From Pseudobutyrivibrio ruminis AD2017 (GTDB taxonomy: Bacteria; Bacillota; Clostridia; Lachnospirales; Lachnospiraceae), in assembly GCF_000424305.1 (NCBI RefSeq), contig NZ_AUJQ01000004.1, forward strand, positions 248,001-312,000: DNA of 64,000 nt. Reading direction: 5' to 3'. The notes below the pieces were generated by a model. That model made no database searches. It was not told the DNA's origin and worked only from the letters and a program-made list of their open reading frames with translations. Positions 31,826-39,827 of the stretch are shown piece by piece; positions within the stretch are counted from its first letter, which is position 1; each line of letters starts with the position of its first letter. The position numbers and the translations under genes are program-made.

Positions 31826-33667
31826 TTAGACTCCAGTATTAAGTATCAATCTATCATATATTTCGGAGAAAACTGAAATACATTTAGATGCCAGGTTGTA
31901 TGCATTTTGGAACTTCATTAAATCCAAAGCCTCTTCATCTTCATCAACACCAGATACGCTCATGCGCTGCTCTGAGATTGATTTTTTGATATTTGTAAAA
32001 TTGTCTTTGAAGATAATGCACTCCTGGGCGTCGATAGTAACATCGGCGTATATACACTGAAGGAATTCATCGCCACCGCCACCTCTAAACAGCTTTACTT
32101 TTCTTTGAAGCTGCTGCAGCTCAACAACCAAATCTGCCGAATCAACACCATCGGTATAATTAGCTTTTGTTGTGGTTGCAAAGATTCTTGAATCCTTATC
32201 AGTCTTTTTTGCGATTGAAACATTTTCTGCTGTAAGCCAGTAATAAGTCTCGCTGTCATAGTTAAGGTCGTCTCTGCCTATAAGCTTCTCTGTCATGCCA
32301 TGTTCTCTCATGGAATCAACCTTATCCTTAGCGATGAAGAATGCTCCCATGTCGTCCCCATTTAAATCTACTCCGCTTTCTTCAATCAGGTTGAAGTGCT
32401 CGCAGAAGTTACGTAAGAAAAGATTCATCTGGTTCTGATAATATGGAATTCCCATGTAATCCACATCATCACCAACCTGGAAGGTCTTGTTCTCCAAAGC
32501 CTTGGCCAAATCCTTGTTGATATTATTTGTAAGATTGAAGGTTACTGTTTCAACCTTTCCATCATCACCTGTTGTGAATGAAAATCCATCATAGGTGAAC
32601 AGCATGTTGTTTGTGCTAATCTGTCCCTTTGTTGGCATGTTGAATTCATTTATATCTGTAATACTAAGGTCTTTGATGGTGATGGTTGTTTCTGTTGCTG
32701 ATGCAACAACAGCGTGCATGTTCTCGTTGTTATTACCATCACGTACCTCAAACATAGACTTAAGCTGGCCACCGCTTGAGCTTGGAACCGCGTTAAATTT
32801 ATCTCCGTCCTTAGCCCATACGATGTCGTAAAGTCCGTCGATATCGGACTGATTGTACATCTGCTCTGTGGCTCTGGATTTTACAGCTAGGGTATTGTAT
32901 TCATAAGTATCAACCAGCTGCTGGCCGTTGATATAAACCATGAAATATGTTGCACCTGTATACATATCAGGGTCGTTAGAGTTAAGAACCTCTGTCTCCT
33001 TTACACTTACATCACAGATTTCTGAAAGGTCATCAATTAGAAGTGCTCGCTGATCTCTAAGCTCGTTAGCATGACCACCACCCTGCTCAATAACATTTAT
33101 CTGCTTTGTAAGAATAGCCACCTTTTCAGATATGGCATTAATATCATCAACAGCTGTTTTAATTTCATCGTTGATAGAATTCTGCAAATCCTTCATCTTT
33201 GTTGATAACTGATTGAAGTATTCTGTCAACTGCTTTGCATTTGAAATAAACTGCTTTCTAACTGTGTCATCACCAGGACTTCCCTGCATTGTACTCATGG
33301 CGTTAAACATCTTTGTGTAGATGGTTGTGAAGCCTGTGTTTGATGTGTTTTCGTTGTAGTAATCCTGAATCTGATTCATGTAATACTGCTTTTTGTCGAA
33401 ATAACCTAAAGCTGTCTGGTTGTTCCAGAATTTCTCATCGTAATACAAATCACGTCTTTGGGTTACAGATTCCGCCTCAACACCAGTTCCTGTTGTGCCC
33501 CATTTCTGGTAGCATCGCAAAGCTGATGACGCAACAGTATTAACCACCTGCTTACTGTAGCCATTGGTATTAACATTGGAAATGTTGTTGGCAGTGGTAT
33601 TAATCTGTGCCTGAGAAGTATTCAGTCCTGAATATGCGATTGTTAAGCCAAAAAATGTAGAAGCCAT
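31826..33667 (-). CDS. flgK: Flagellar hook-associated protein 1 (FlgK), paralogue B
   Basis: 613 aa. The N-terminal rod/hook/HAP signature (FGLTIAYSGLNTSQAQINTT then ANNISNVNTNGYSKQ) and C-terminal D0 (EEALDLMKFQNAYNLASK, FSEIYDRLILNTGV) are intact, so the gene looks functional. The middle differs greatly from the preceding flgK paralogue, which suggests an old duplication with diverged exposed domains. GAGG lies upstream of the ATG. The tandem arrangement implies both copies are expressed from the flgM promoter. Confidence 0.92.
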   Translation of the reverse strand: MASTFFGLTIAYSGLNTSQAQINTTANNISNVNTNGYSKQVVNTVASSALRCYQKWGTTGTGVEAESVTQRRDLYYDEKFWNNQTALGYFDKKQYYMNQIQDYYNENTSNTGFTTIYTKMFNAMSTMQGSPGDDTVRKQFISNAKQLTEYFNQLSTKMKDLQNSINDEIKTAVDDINAISEKVAILTKQINVIEQGGGHANELRDQRALLIDDLSEICDVSVKETEVLNSNDPDMYTGATYFMVYINGQQLVDTYEYNTLAVKSRATEQMYNQSDIDGLYDIVWAKDGDKFNAVPSSSGGQLKSMFEVRDGNNNENMHAVVASATETTITIKDLSITDINEFNMPTKGQISTNNMLFTYDGFSFTTGDDGKVETVTFNLTNNINKDLAKALENKTFQVGDDVDYMGIPYYQNQMNLFLRNFCEHFNLIEESGVDLNGDDMGAFFIAKDKVDSMREHGMTEKLIGRDDLNYDSETYYWLTAENVSIAKKTDKDSRIFATTTKANYTDGVDSADLVVELQQLQRKVKLFRGGGGDEFLQCIYADVTIDAQECIIFKDNFTNIKKSISEQRMSVSGVDEDEEALDLMKFQNAYNLASKCISVFSEIYDRLILNTGV

Positions 33668-33694
33668 AAGCTATTCCTCGTCTTTCAATAACTG

Positions 33695-35518
33695 CTATGA
33701 ACCAAGTGATGTAAGTAAATGCTCAATCATTTCATTTACTACATTTATATATCGGCTAGCTGCGTTATAAGCTGACTGATATTTAATCATTATTGTAAGT
33801 TCTTCATCGGAAGATACACCGATAACGCCTTGGCGGCTGAATTCGATTTCTTCCTTTGTTCCTTCCAATGAACGCTCTGTTGTTTGGTATACGTTACCTG
33901 TGTTGGCAATCTCGCCAATCCATTTTACGTAGAATCCGTTGTAACCACATGGTGTGGTATCGCTTGGATTTAAATTGAAATCCTGCTCATTCCAGATGGC
34001 GCTTAACCTAATTCCTAAGTCGTAATCTACAGCACCACTGTTAACACCGTATTTAAGATGTGGCAGATAAGATTCCTGCTTAATCAAATCTTCGTTTATA
34101 AAGGTAGATTTTAATGTATAGCACACACCCAAATCATCTGGAGTCTCTTCGTTATAAATGTAAAGTGTTTCGGTCTGAGCATTTCCATCCTTATCCACGT
34201 AATTTATAGTAGCTTCAGTATATCTATCACAACCAACTCTGACGAAAAGCTCTCTTGGAGGAAGCTTGCCATCAGAACCAACGGAGCAATTGTTCTTGTC
34301 CAAAACTCTAAGGCTATCTGAAATATCTGCCCCTGAAACAGTTACCTCATTTCCATCCTTATCCAAATATGTATAGGAAGTGATTGTTGAACCAGCGTAT
34401 GCATTATCTATAGTGGTTATTGGACTATAGATGTTATTGATGGTTGTTGCCAGCTGATGAAACAGTGTATCCAGCTCTGCCTCTGAATTCATCATGATTG
34501 AATTTGCTATGCCCTTCTCGTAAACCTCTGATGTAAGGGCTTCACCATTCTCATCATAAAAATCAAAGTATGTTGACCAGCCTGTACCTCTTGCTAAAAG
34601 CAAGGCCTTGATTTCACCAATATCTGTATTTTTATCTGCAGATGCATTGCTTGTATCAAACATTGGATAATATGTATTTAGGGATTCATCATCCTCGCTT
34701 ACGATTTCTGAAAGCTGTGGCCAATATGGTGTTACGAAATGAGTTCTCTTATCTTCCAATGTACCAACTGGGTAGTATCTGATGTCATCAATAAATTCCA
34801 CGCCCTCGATTTCTACCTTAACAACACCTGTATGGTCCTCGCTGTAGGAAATTTTTGCCTTTCCTGCCAGCTCATCCAAAAGCAAATCTCTTTTATCTCT
34901 AAGGTCCATGGCCTTTTCTACGCCTGCTGCTTCGATTGCCTGGATGCGTTTATTGTATTCAACTATCTCTTTTCCAATTTCATTTATTCTGTTTAGGTCT
35001 TCCTTGATTTTGGAATTGATAATAGTCTGATAATCTTCAAATCCTTGCTGAACGGCTTTGCCTCTAGCTAAAAAAAGACTAGCCTTCTGCAATACAAGGT
35101 TCTGCTTAACAGTATCAGATGGCTCCTTGGCAAATTCCTCAAAGGCTACCTCAAAATCCTTGATAGCCTCTTTGAATGCCACGCCCTCTGTTTCCTGCAA
35201 GTGGGTATAAACCTCTTGTACCGCTTCAGAGCTAGCACTATAAAAAGAATATCGCCCATGTTCCTGTCGATATGCTTTGTCTAAAAAGATATCGCGGTTG
35301 TGGACGATTGTTCCTACCTGCACGCCAAGACCAGCATACTGAGTGCTGATCGCTGCGTTACCTATTTTTCTATATGTTCTATCTTCGTAAACAACCTGCT
35401 CACGAACGTAACCTTCTGTATTTACGTTAGTAAGGTTGTTTGCTGTTGTATTTAATCCATGTGATGCTGACTGTAGGCCTGATGCCCCAACGTATAAGCT
35501 TCCAAAACTATTAGCCAT
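33695..35518 (-). CDS. flgK: Flagellar hook-associated protein 1 (FlgK), paralogue A
   Basis: 607 aa from the ATG at 35518, set by TTGGAGGG upstream; the frame opens five codons earlier. N-terminal GSLYVGASGLQSASHGLNTT and ANNLTNVNTEGYVREQ, and C-terminal ELTIMIKYQSAYNAASRYINVV, are standard HAP1 ends. The position right after flgN is the usual place of flgK. A second full-length FlgK follows 27 bp downstream. Which one forms the main hook-filament junction cannot be told from sequence. Confidence 0.93.
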   Translation of the reverse strand: MANSFGSLYVGASGLQSASHGLNTTANNLTNVNTEGYVREQVVYEDRTYRKIGNAAISTQYAGLGVQVGTIVHNRDIFLDKAYRQEHGRYSFYSASSEAVQEVYTHLQETEGVAFKEAIKDFEVAFEEFAKEPSDTVKQNLVLQKASLFLARGKAVQQGFEDYQTIINSKIKEDLNRINEIGKEIVEYNKRIQAIEAAGVEKAMDLRDKRDLLLDELAGKAKISYSEDHTGVVKVEIEGVEFIDDIRYYPVGTLEDKRTHFVTPYWPQLSEIVSEDDESLNTYYPMFDTSNASADKNTDIGEIKALLLARGTGWSTYFDFYDENGEALTSEVYEKGIANSIMMNSEAELDTLFHQLATTINNIYSPITTIDNAYAGSTITSYTYLDKDGNEVTVSGADISDSLRVLDKNNCSVGSDGKLPPRELFVRVGCDRYTEATINYVDKDGNAQTETLYIYNEETPDDLGVCYTLKSTFINEDLIKQESYLPHLKYGVNSGAVDYDLGIRLSAIWNEQDFNLNPSDTTPCGYNGFYVKWIGEIANTGNVYQTTERSLEGTKEEIEFSRQGVIGVSSDEELTIMIKYQSAYNAASRYINVVNEMIEHLLTSLGS

Positions 35519-35564
35519 AAGTCTGCCCTCCAAGTTATACTAAAACTCTAAGGACATCCTTTTC

Positions 35565-36077
35565 CTACTGTTTAGCATCGAATCCTCTATTTCCTAAAAT
35601 ATCTCCTGTAGTTTCAGCATTTCTTCCGTAATTGGAGGTCTGTGGTGCCTGCTTTGCACTTTTGATAAGTGTAATGTCAAACTCCACCATCTCTATAGCC
35701 TGCCTAAGTAGGTTCTGGGTTTGAAAATTCAAAACCTGAACATCATCAGCGGCTTTTACAAGCTTATCCTTTGCTAAGGTAAGCTGTTTTTGCTGTACAG
35801 GTTGGTTCGCCAAGTTATCAATCATCCATGACACAGTAACCTGCTCACCTTCATGGCCCATCACTGCTGCTATACTATTAAGTATGTTCAGTCGTTTCTT
35901 TTCCAGTGAACGCAAGGTGTCAGCAATGGCCTGCTCCCTGACGGTAATATCTTCCAGTACGTCAAGCTTCTTATAGATAATAGAATCCTTCTTCTTATCA
36001 CTAAGACCGATTAACTTTTCATACTGCTCCGTTTCACCATCCATAGTTAAGAGCAATTCATCCATTAAACTAGCCAC
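35565..36077 (-). CDS. flgN: Flagellar export chaperone FlgN
   Basis: 170 aa, strongly helical, no signal peptide. FlgN chaperones FlgK and FlgL before export. The FlgN-type features are an N-terminal LLLTMDGETEQYEKLIGLSDKKKDSIIYKK helix pair and a downstream VLNFQTQNLLRQAIEMVEFDI helix. It lies between flgM and the flgK genes, the conserved Firmicutes order. Confidence 0.9.
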   Translation of the reverse strand: MASLMDELLLTMDGETEQYEKLIGLSDKKKDSIIYKKLDVLEDITVREQAIADTLRSLEKKRLNILNSIAAVMGHEGEQVTVSWMIDNLANQPVQQKQLTLAKDKLVKAADDVQVLNFQTQNLLRQAIEMVEFDITLIKSAKQAPQTSNYGRNAETTGDILGNRGFDAKQ

Positions 36078-36095
36078 GCTTTAACCCTCACAAAA

Positions 36096-36377
36096 CTAAA
36101 GAATTGATCCATACTGAGCCAATAACTTCTCTGCGAAATCATCTGGGCTAACATCATAAGTGCCATCTTTGATTCTGGCTTTGATATCAGCAACTAAATC
36201 TTCTCTGATGTCCGCAGCCTCAGATACAGCGGCCTTTGCAACATGGTAATCACGGCCTGTTGATGAAATCTGAACCTCATCACGACCCATTCCATTTGCC
36301 TTTGATGCCTGTGATACATTTTTAGTGTTTGATGTTTGATAGAGCTGAGCTACCTGATTGTAAGCCTCTATACGCAT
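36096..36377 (-). CDS. flgM: Anti-sigma-28 factor FlgM
   Basis: Binds and inhibits the flagellar sigma factor until it is exported. 93 aa from the ATG at 36377, set by AAAGGAG and by the promoter; the frame extends to 36455, but that lies at the predicted transcript start. N-terminal MRIEAYNQVAQLYQ and C-terminal IKARIKDGTYDVSPDDFAEKLL are typical. It is first in the flgM-flgN-flgK-flgK-flgL-fliW-csrA run, which terminates at 29277-29310. Confidence 0.94.
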   Translation of the reverse strand: MRIEAYNQVAQLYQTSNTKNVSQASKANGMGRDEVQISSTGRDYHVAKAAVSEAADIREDLVADIKARIKDGTYDVSPDDFAEKLLAQYGSIL

Positions 36378-36455
36378 ATCGCCACACTCCTTTCCTCCCT
36401 TATTATGCCGATTTTTGTAATCAAATCTCGAGCTACATTTTTCTTTACACTTCAT

Positions 36456-36482
36456 TTATCGGTACTACTTAAGAAAACTTTA
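36456..36482 (-). promoter_or_regulatory. Sigma-28 promoter of the flgM operon
   Basis: Minus-strand TAAA (36482-36479), a 15-bp spacer and ACCGATAA (36463-36456), a near-perfect match to TAAA-N15-GCCGATAA. The start is expected near 36449, 72 nt before flgM. Confidence 0.85.
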
Positions 36483-36529
36483 TAGTAAATTTGAATTTTT
36501 TTCAAATTTTATTCTTAATCGATTAAGTA

Positions 36530-36558
36530 TTGACAAATTCACCTTATCATGATAACTT
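36530..36558 (+). promoter_or_regulatory. Probable promoter of the PTS permease gene
   Basis: TTGACA at 36530-36535 with a weaker TAACTT at 36553-36558, 17 bp apart. It precedes the attenuator. Confidence 0.5.
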
Positions 36559-36587
36559 AGGCAAGTAAAATTTTAAATTTTGTGAAG

Positions 36588-36658
36588 TATGTAACTTTAA
36601 GTAGGCATAAACGACACAAGACGCTAGAGGCGTTTTTTGTTTTTATGCCTATTTTTTT
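36588..36658 (+). promoter_or_regulatory. RAT antiterminator overlapping an intrinsic terminator
   Basis: RAT-like segment 36588-36612 (TATGTAAC...AGGCATAAAC) overlaps the left arm of a terminator, AGGCATAAA (36603-36611) against TTTATGCCT (36642-36650). An inner ACGC/GCGT stem and a T7 run follow. Binding of the BglG/GlcT-type protein encoded downstream would block the terminator. The logic is known for the family; the match here is by eye. Confidence 0.7.
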
Positions 36659-36705
36659 ATGCATAAAATTCGCCTCTAAGAAATAATTATTAGGAGGTCT
36701 TTATC

Positions 36706-38850
36706 GTGAAAGACAAAATTTTTAATGTTTTACAACGAGTTGGCCGAAGCTTCATGCTTCCAATCGCCATACTCCCAGTAGCAGGTCTTCTCCTTGGTTT
36801 AGGTGCATCCTTCACTAACGAGACTACAATCGCTACTTATCATCTTGAATCAGTTCTCGGACCTGGAACTATTCTCAACATTCTTCTTACAGTAATGAAT
36901 GAAGTTGCAAACATCATTTTTGCAAACCTTCATATTATGTTTGCTGTAGGTGTTGCCATCGGTATGGCAAAGAAGGAAAAGGCTGTTGCAGCCTTAGCAG
37001 CTATGATTTCATTCTTCGTAATGAACTCAGCAATCAGCGCTATGATTAGTATCACAAACTATGAAGCTAGAGCTTTAAGCGGTACTATCACACAGGCTTG
37101 TGGTATCACAACACTTCAGATGGGTGTTTTCGGTGGTATCATCGTAGGTCTTGGTGTTGCAGCTCTTCATAACAAGTTCTACAACATTGAGCTTCCAAGC
37201 GCTATCTCATTCTTTGCAGGTACACGTTTCGTTCCAATCATATCAACAGTTGTTTACTTATTTGTTGGTATCCTACTTTTCTATGTATGGCCAGTTGTTC
37301 AGAACGGTATCTACGCCCTTGGTGATTTAGTTACTGGTTCAGGCTATGCAGGAACACTTATCTTCGGTTTAATTAAGCGTTCACTTATCCCATTTGGTCT
37401 TCACCACGTATTCTACATGCCATTCTGGCAGACAGCAGTTGGTGGTACAGCAGAGGTTGCTGGCCAGGTGGTTGAAGGTGGTCAGAACATCTTCTTCGCA
37501 CAGCTTGCTAATTCTGGCGATATTGCACACTTCAGCGCCGATGCTACAAGATACTTCTCTGGTGAGTTTATCTTCATGATCTTCGGTCTTCCAGGTGCTG
37601 CACTTGCTATGTACCGCACAGCTCGTCCTGAGAAGAAAAAGCAGGTTGGAGGTCTTCTTCTTTCTGCTGCACTTGCTTCAATGTTCACTGGAATCACAGA
37701 GCCAATCGAATTCTCATTCTTATTCGTAGCTCCTATCCTTTTCGGTGTTCAGGTTATCTTAGCTGGTAGTGCATACATGATTGCACATATGCTTAATATC
37801 GCTGTAGGTCTTACATTCTCCGGTGGTTTAATTGACTTCTTCTTATTCGGTATCCTTCAGGGTAACGAAAAGACAAGCTGGATACGTGTAATCCCAGTTG
37901 GTATTATTTATTTCTTCTTATATTATTTCATTTTCACATTCTTAATTAAGAAGCTTGACCTTAAAACCCCTGGGCGTGAAGATGATGATGAAGAAACAAA
38001 GCTTTACACAAAGGCTGATTACAAGGCAAAGCAGGCTGGCGCTTCTAATAAAGATGCTGTTAGCGAGCAGATTGCAAACGGTCTTGGCGGCAAGAAGAAT
38101 ATTTCTGATGTAGATTGCTGTGCAACAAGACTTCGTGTTACAGTAAATGATGGAAACCTTGTAAACAAGGCTATGCTTACATCTACTGGTGCTTCAGGTG
38201 TTGTTCTTCGTGGTAACAGCGTTCAGGTTATTTACGGACCAAACGTTACTGTTGTAAAGGCTCACCTTGAGGATTACCTTGAGACAGCTCCAAACGAGCT
38301 TTATGTTTCTGATAACGCATCTGATGATGCAAACACTACTGCTTCTAATGAAACCCCTGTAGAGGCAGCTCCTAAAAAAGTTGTAAAGACAGTTACAATC
38401 TACAGCCCTGCTGATGGTAAGGCTGATGATTTATCTACTACTCCTGATGAAGCTTTCGCAAGCGGAATGATGGGTAGCGGTGCTGTTGTTACTCCAGTTG
38501 GCGACACAATATATGCACCATTTGATGGTACAATCGGTTTTATATTCGATACAAAGCATGCAATTGGTTTCATTGGCGACGACGGACTTAACCTTCTTGT
38601 TCATGTTGGTATCGATACTGTTAAGCTTGGTGGTCAGGGATTTGAGACTCTTGTAACTATGGGACAGAAGGTTAAGAAGGGTGATCCACTTCTTAAAATC
38701 GACCTTGATTACTTAAAGGCAAATGCACCATCAATTGCAACACCTGTACTTTGCACAGATGTTGATGAAGACAAGATTGACGTGCGTCTTGTAAAGGCTG
38801 GCGATATTAAGGCTGGCGAACCATTGTTTGAAGTTGATTTCTTTGAATAA
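36706..38850 (+). CDS. Glucose-family PTS permease, EIICBA
   Basis: 714 aa, three fused domains. IIC (about 1-425) has roughly ten membrane segments and starts IFNVLQRVGRSFMLPIAILP. IIB (about 445-530) carries the phosphocysteine in DVDCCATRLRV. IIA (about 560-714) has LLVHVGIDTV with the active His and TKHAIGF. It takes up and phosphorylates a hexose, glucose or N-acetylglucosamine; the IIC sequence alone does not settle which. The start is GTG at 36706 behind AGGAGG. Expression is expected to depend on the antiterminator gene that follows 19 bp downstream. Confidence 0.92.
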   Translation: MKDKIFNVLQRVGRSFMLPIAILPVAGLLLGLGASFTNETTIATYHLESVLGPGTILNILLTVMNEVANIIFANLHIMFAVGVAIGMAKKEKAVAALAAMISFFVMNSAISAMISITNYEARALSGTITQACGITTLQMGVFGGIIVGLGVAALHNKFYNIELPSAISFFAGTRFVPIISTVVYLFVGILLFYVWPVVQNGIYALGDLVTGSGYAGTLIFGLIKRSLIPFGLHHVFYMPFWQTAVGGTAEVAGQVVEGGQNIFFAQLANSGDIAHFSADATRYFSGEFIFMIFGLPGAALAMYRTARPEKKKQVGGLLLSAALASMFTGITEPIEFSFLFVAPILFGVQVILAGSAYMIAHMLNIAVGLTFSGGLIDFFLFGILQGNEKTSWIRVIPVGIIYFFLYYFIFTFLIKKLDLKTPGREDDDEETKLYTKADYKAKQAGASNKDAVSEQIANGLGGKKNISDVDCCATRLRVTVNDGNLVNKAMLTSTGASGVVLRGNSVQVIYGPNVTVVKAHLEDYLETAPNELYVSDNASDDANTTASNETPVEAAPKKVVKTVTIYSPADGKADDLSTTPDEAFASGMMGSGAVVTPVGDTIYAPFDGTIGFIFDTKHAIGFIGDDGLNLLVHVGIDTVKLGGQGFETLVTMGQKVKKGDPLLKIDLDYLKANAPSIATPVLCTDVDEDKIDVRLVKAGDIKAGEPLFEVDFFE

Positions 38851-38869
38851 GAAGTTATAATATTTGACT

Positions 38870-39706
38870 ATGTATAAAGTAAAAAAAGTTTTAAATCATA
38901 ATTCGGTTATTGCCGTAGAAACAAATGAATTAGTGGAGTACTTAATTATGGGCAAGGGAGTGGGCTTCGGTATGAAGCCTACTCAGGAGCTCACAGTAGG
39001 CTCAGACTGCAAAGTATTTTCTTTGGCTGAATCTTCAGAGCGTGGCGATGCTAAGGATATCGTCAAGCATGTAGATCCTGTTTACTTAGAAATTGCTGAA
39101 GCAGTTTTGCAGCATGCTGAAGAGTACTTTGATAGTGTTGATCATAATATTGTATTTCCAATGGCTGATCACTTGGAGTACGCAGCTAAGCGAATTCAAA
39201 ACAATGACCAAATCATAAACCCTCTTCTAAATGATATTAAGCTGCTTTTTTATCAAGAGTATAAGGCAGCAGAAATTGTTAGGGATTTGCTAAAAAACAG
39301 CCTTGGTCTAGATATTATGGACGATGAAATCGGATATGTTGCAATGCACATTCACTCCGCTACTTCCCAGGATAAGCTTTCTCAAACACTTGAGACAGCT
39401 CATGCGGTACGTAATTGCATTACAAAGATTGAAGAAATCACCGGTCGTACTATTCCAACCGATTCATTTTCTTATAACCGTATGATGAATCATATTAGAT
39501 ACATGGTTGCTAGAATCCAGAAGCACGAGGATTTGAAAATAAACATGAACGATTATGTTTCAACCCGATTCCCTGAGTCCTTCAGTATAGCATCGGAAAT
39601 ATGCCATGACCTTAGTAAGAGTCTGGGCTCCCCTACAGACGAAATGGAGATTGGATATTTGGCGATGCACATTGAACGTGTAAAGGCTGACGTATTGGAT
39701 TCGTAA
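38870..39706 (+). CDS. BglG/GlcT-family transcription antiterminator
   Basis: 278 aa from the ATG at 38870 (a TTG at 38864 is also in frame; the ribosome binding site is weak). The N-terminal CAT RNA-binding domain (about 1-55: YKVKKVLNHNSVIAV) is followed by PRD1 (MADHLEYAAKR and MHIHSAT histidines) and PRD2 (MMNHIRYMVAR and MHIERVK). PTS-dependent phosphorylation of the PRD histidines controls RNA binding. It immediately follows the permease gene and most likely acts on the attenuator at 36588. Confidence 0.93.
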   Translation: MYKVKKVLNHNSVIAVETNELVEYLIMGKGVGFGMKPTQELTVGSDCKVFSLAESSERGDAKDIVKHVDPVYLEIAEAVLQHAEEYFDSVDHNIVFPMADHLEYAAKRIQNNDQIINPLLNDIKLLFYQEYKAAEIVRDLLKNSLGLDIMDDEIGYVAMHIHSATSQDKLSQTLETAHAVRNCITKIEEITGRTIPTDSFSYNRMMNHIRYMVARIQKHEDLKINMNDYVSTRFPESFSIASEICHDLSKSLGSPTDEMEIGYLAMHIERVKADVLDS

Positions 39707-39717
39707 TCGTAAAAATG

Positions 39718-39815
39718 AGCCCCCCTAGTAGGTAACAAGCTCAAATATTTCTTAAGCGAAGCTTTCTATGCTGAGCGTAGAAATAATTTGGCTTGTGACC
39801 GTAACCAGGGGGGCT
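39718..39815. repeat. Family A palindrome, copy 6, nested in a bidirectional terminator
   Basis: AGCCCCCCT (39718-39726) pairs with AGGGGGGCT (39807-39815), followed by TTTTT on the plus strand. Within is GTAGGTAACAAGC...GCTTGTGACCGTAACC with loop TTAAGCGAAGC...GCTGAGCGTA. It lies between convergent genes, so the element appears to supply or sit inside their terminator. Confidence 0.8.
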
Positions 39816-39827
39816 TTTTATATTTAC

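Noticed and set aside
36378-36455. N-terminal extension of FlgM
   Set aside because: It would begin at or before the transcript start predicted from the sigma-28 promoter; the ATG at 36377 has AAAGGAG.
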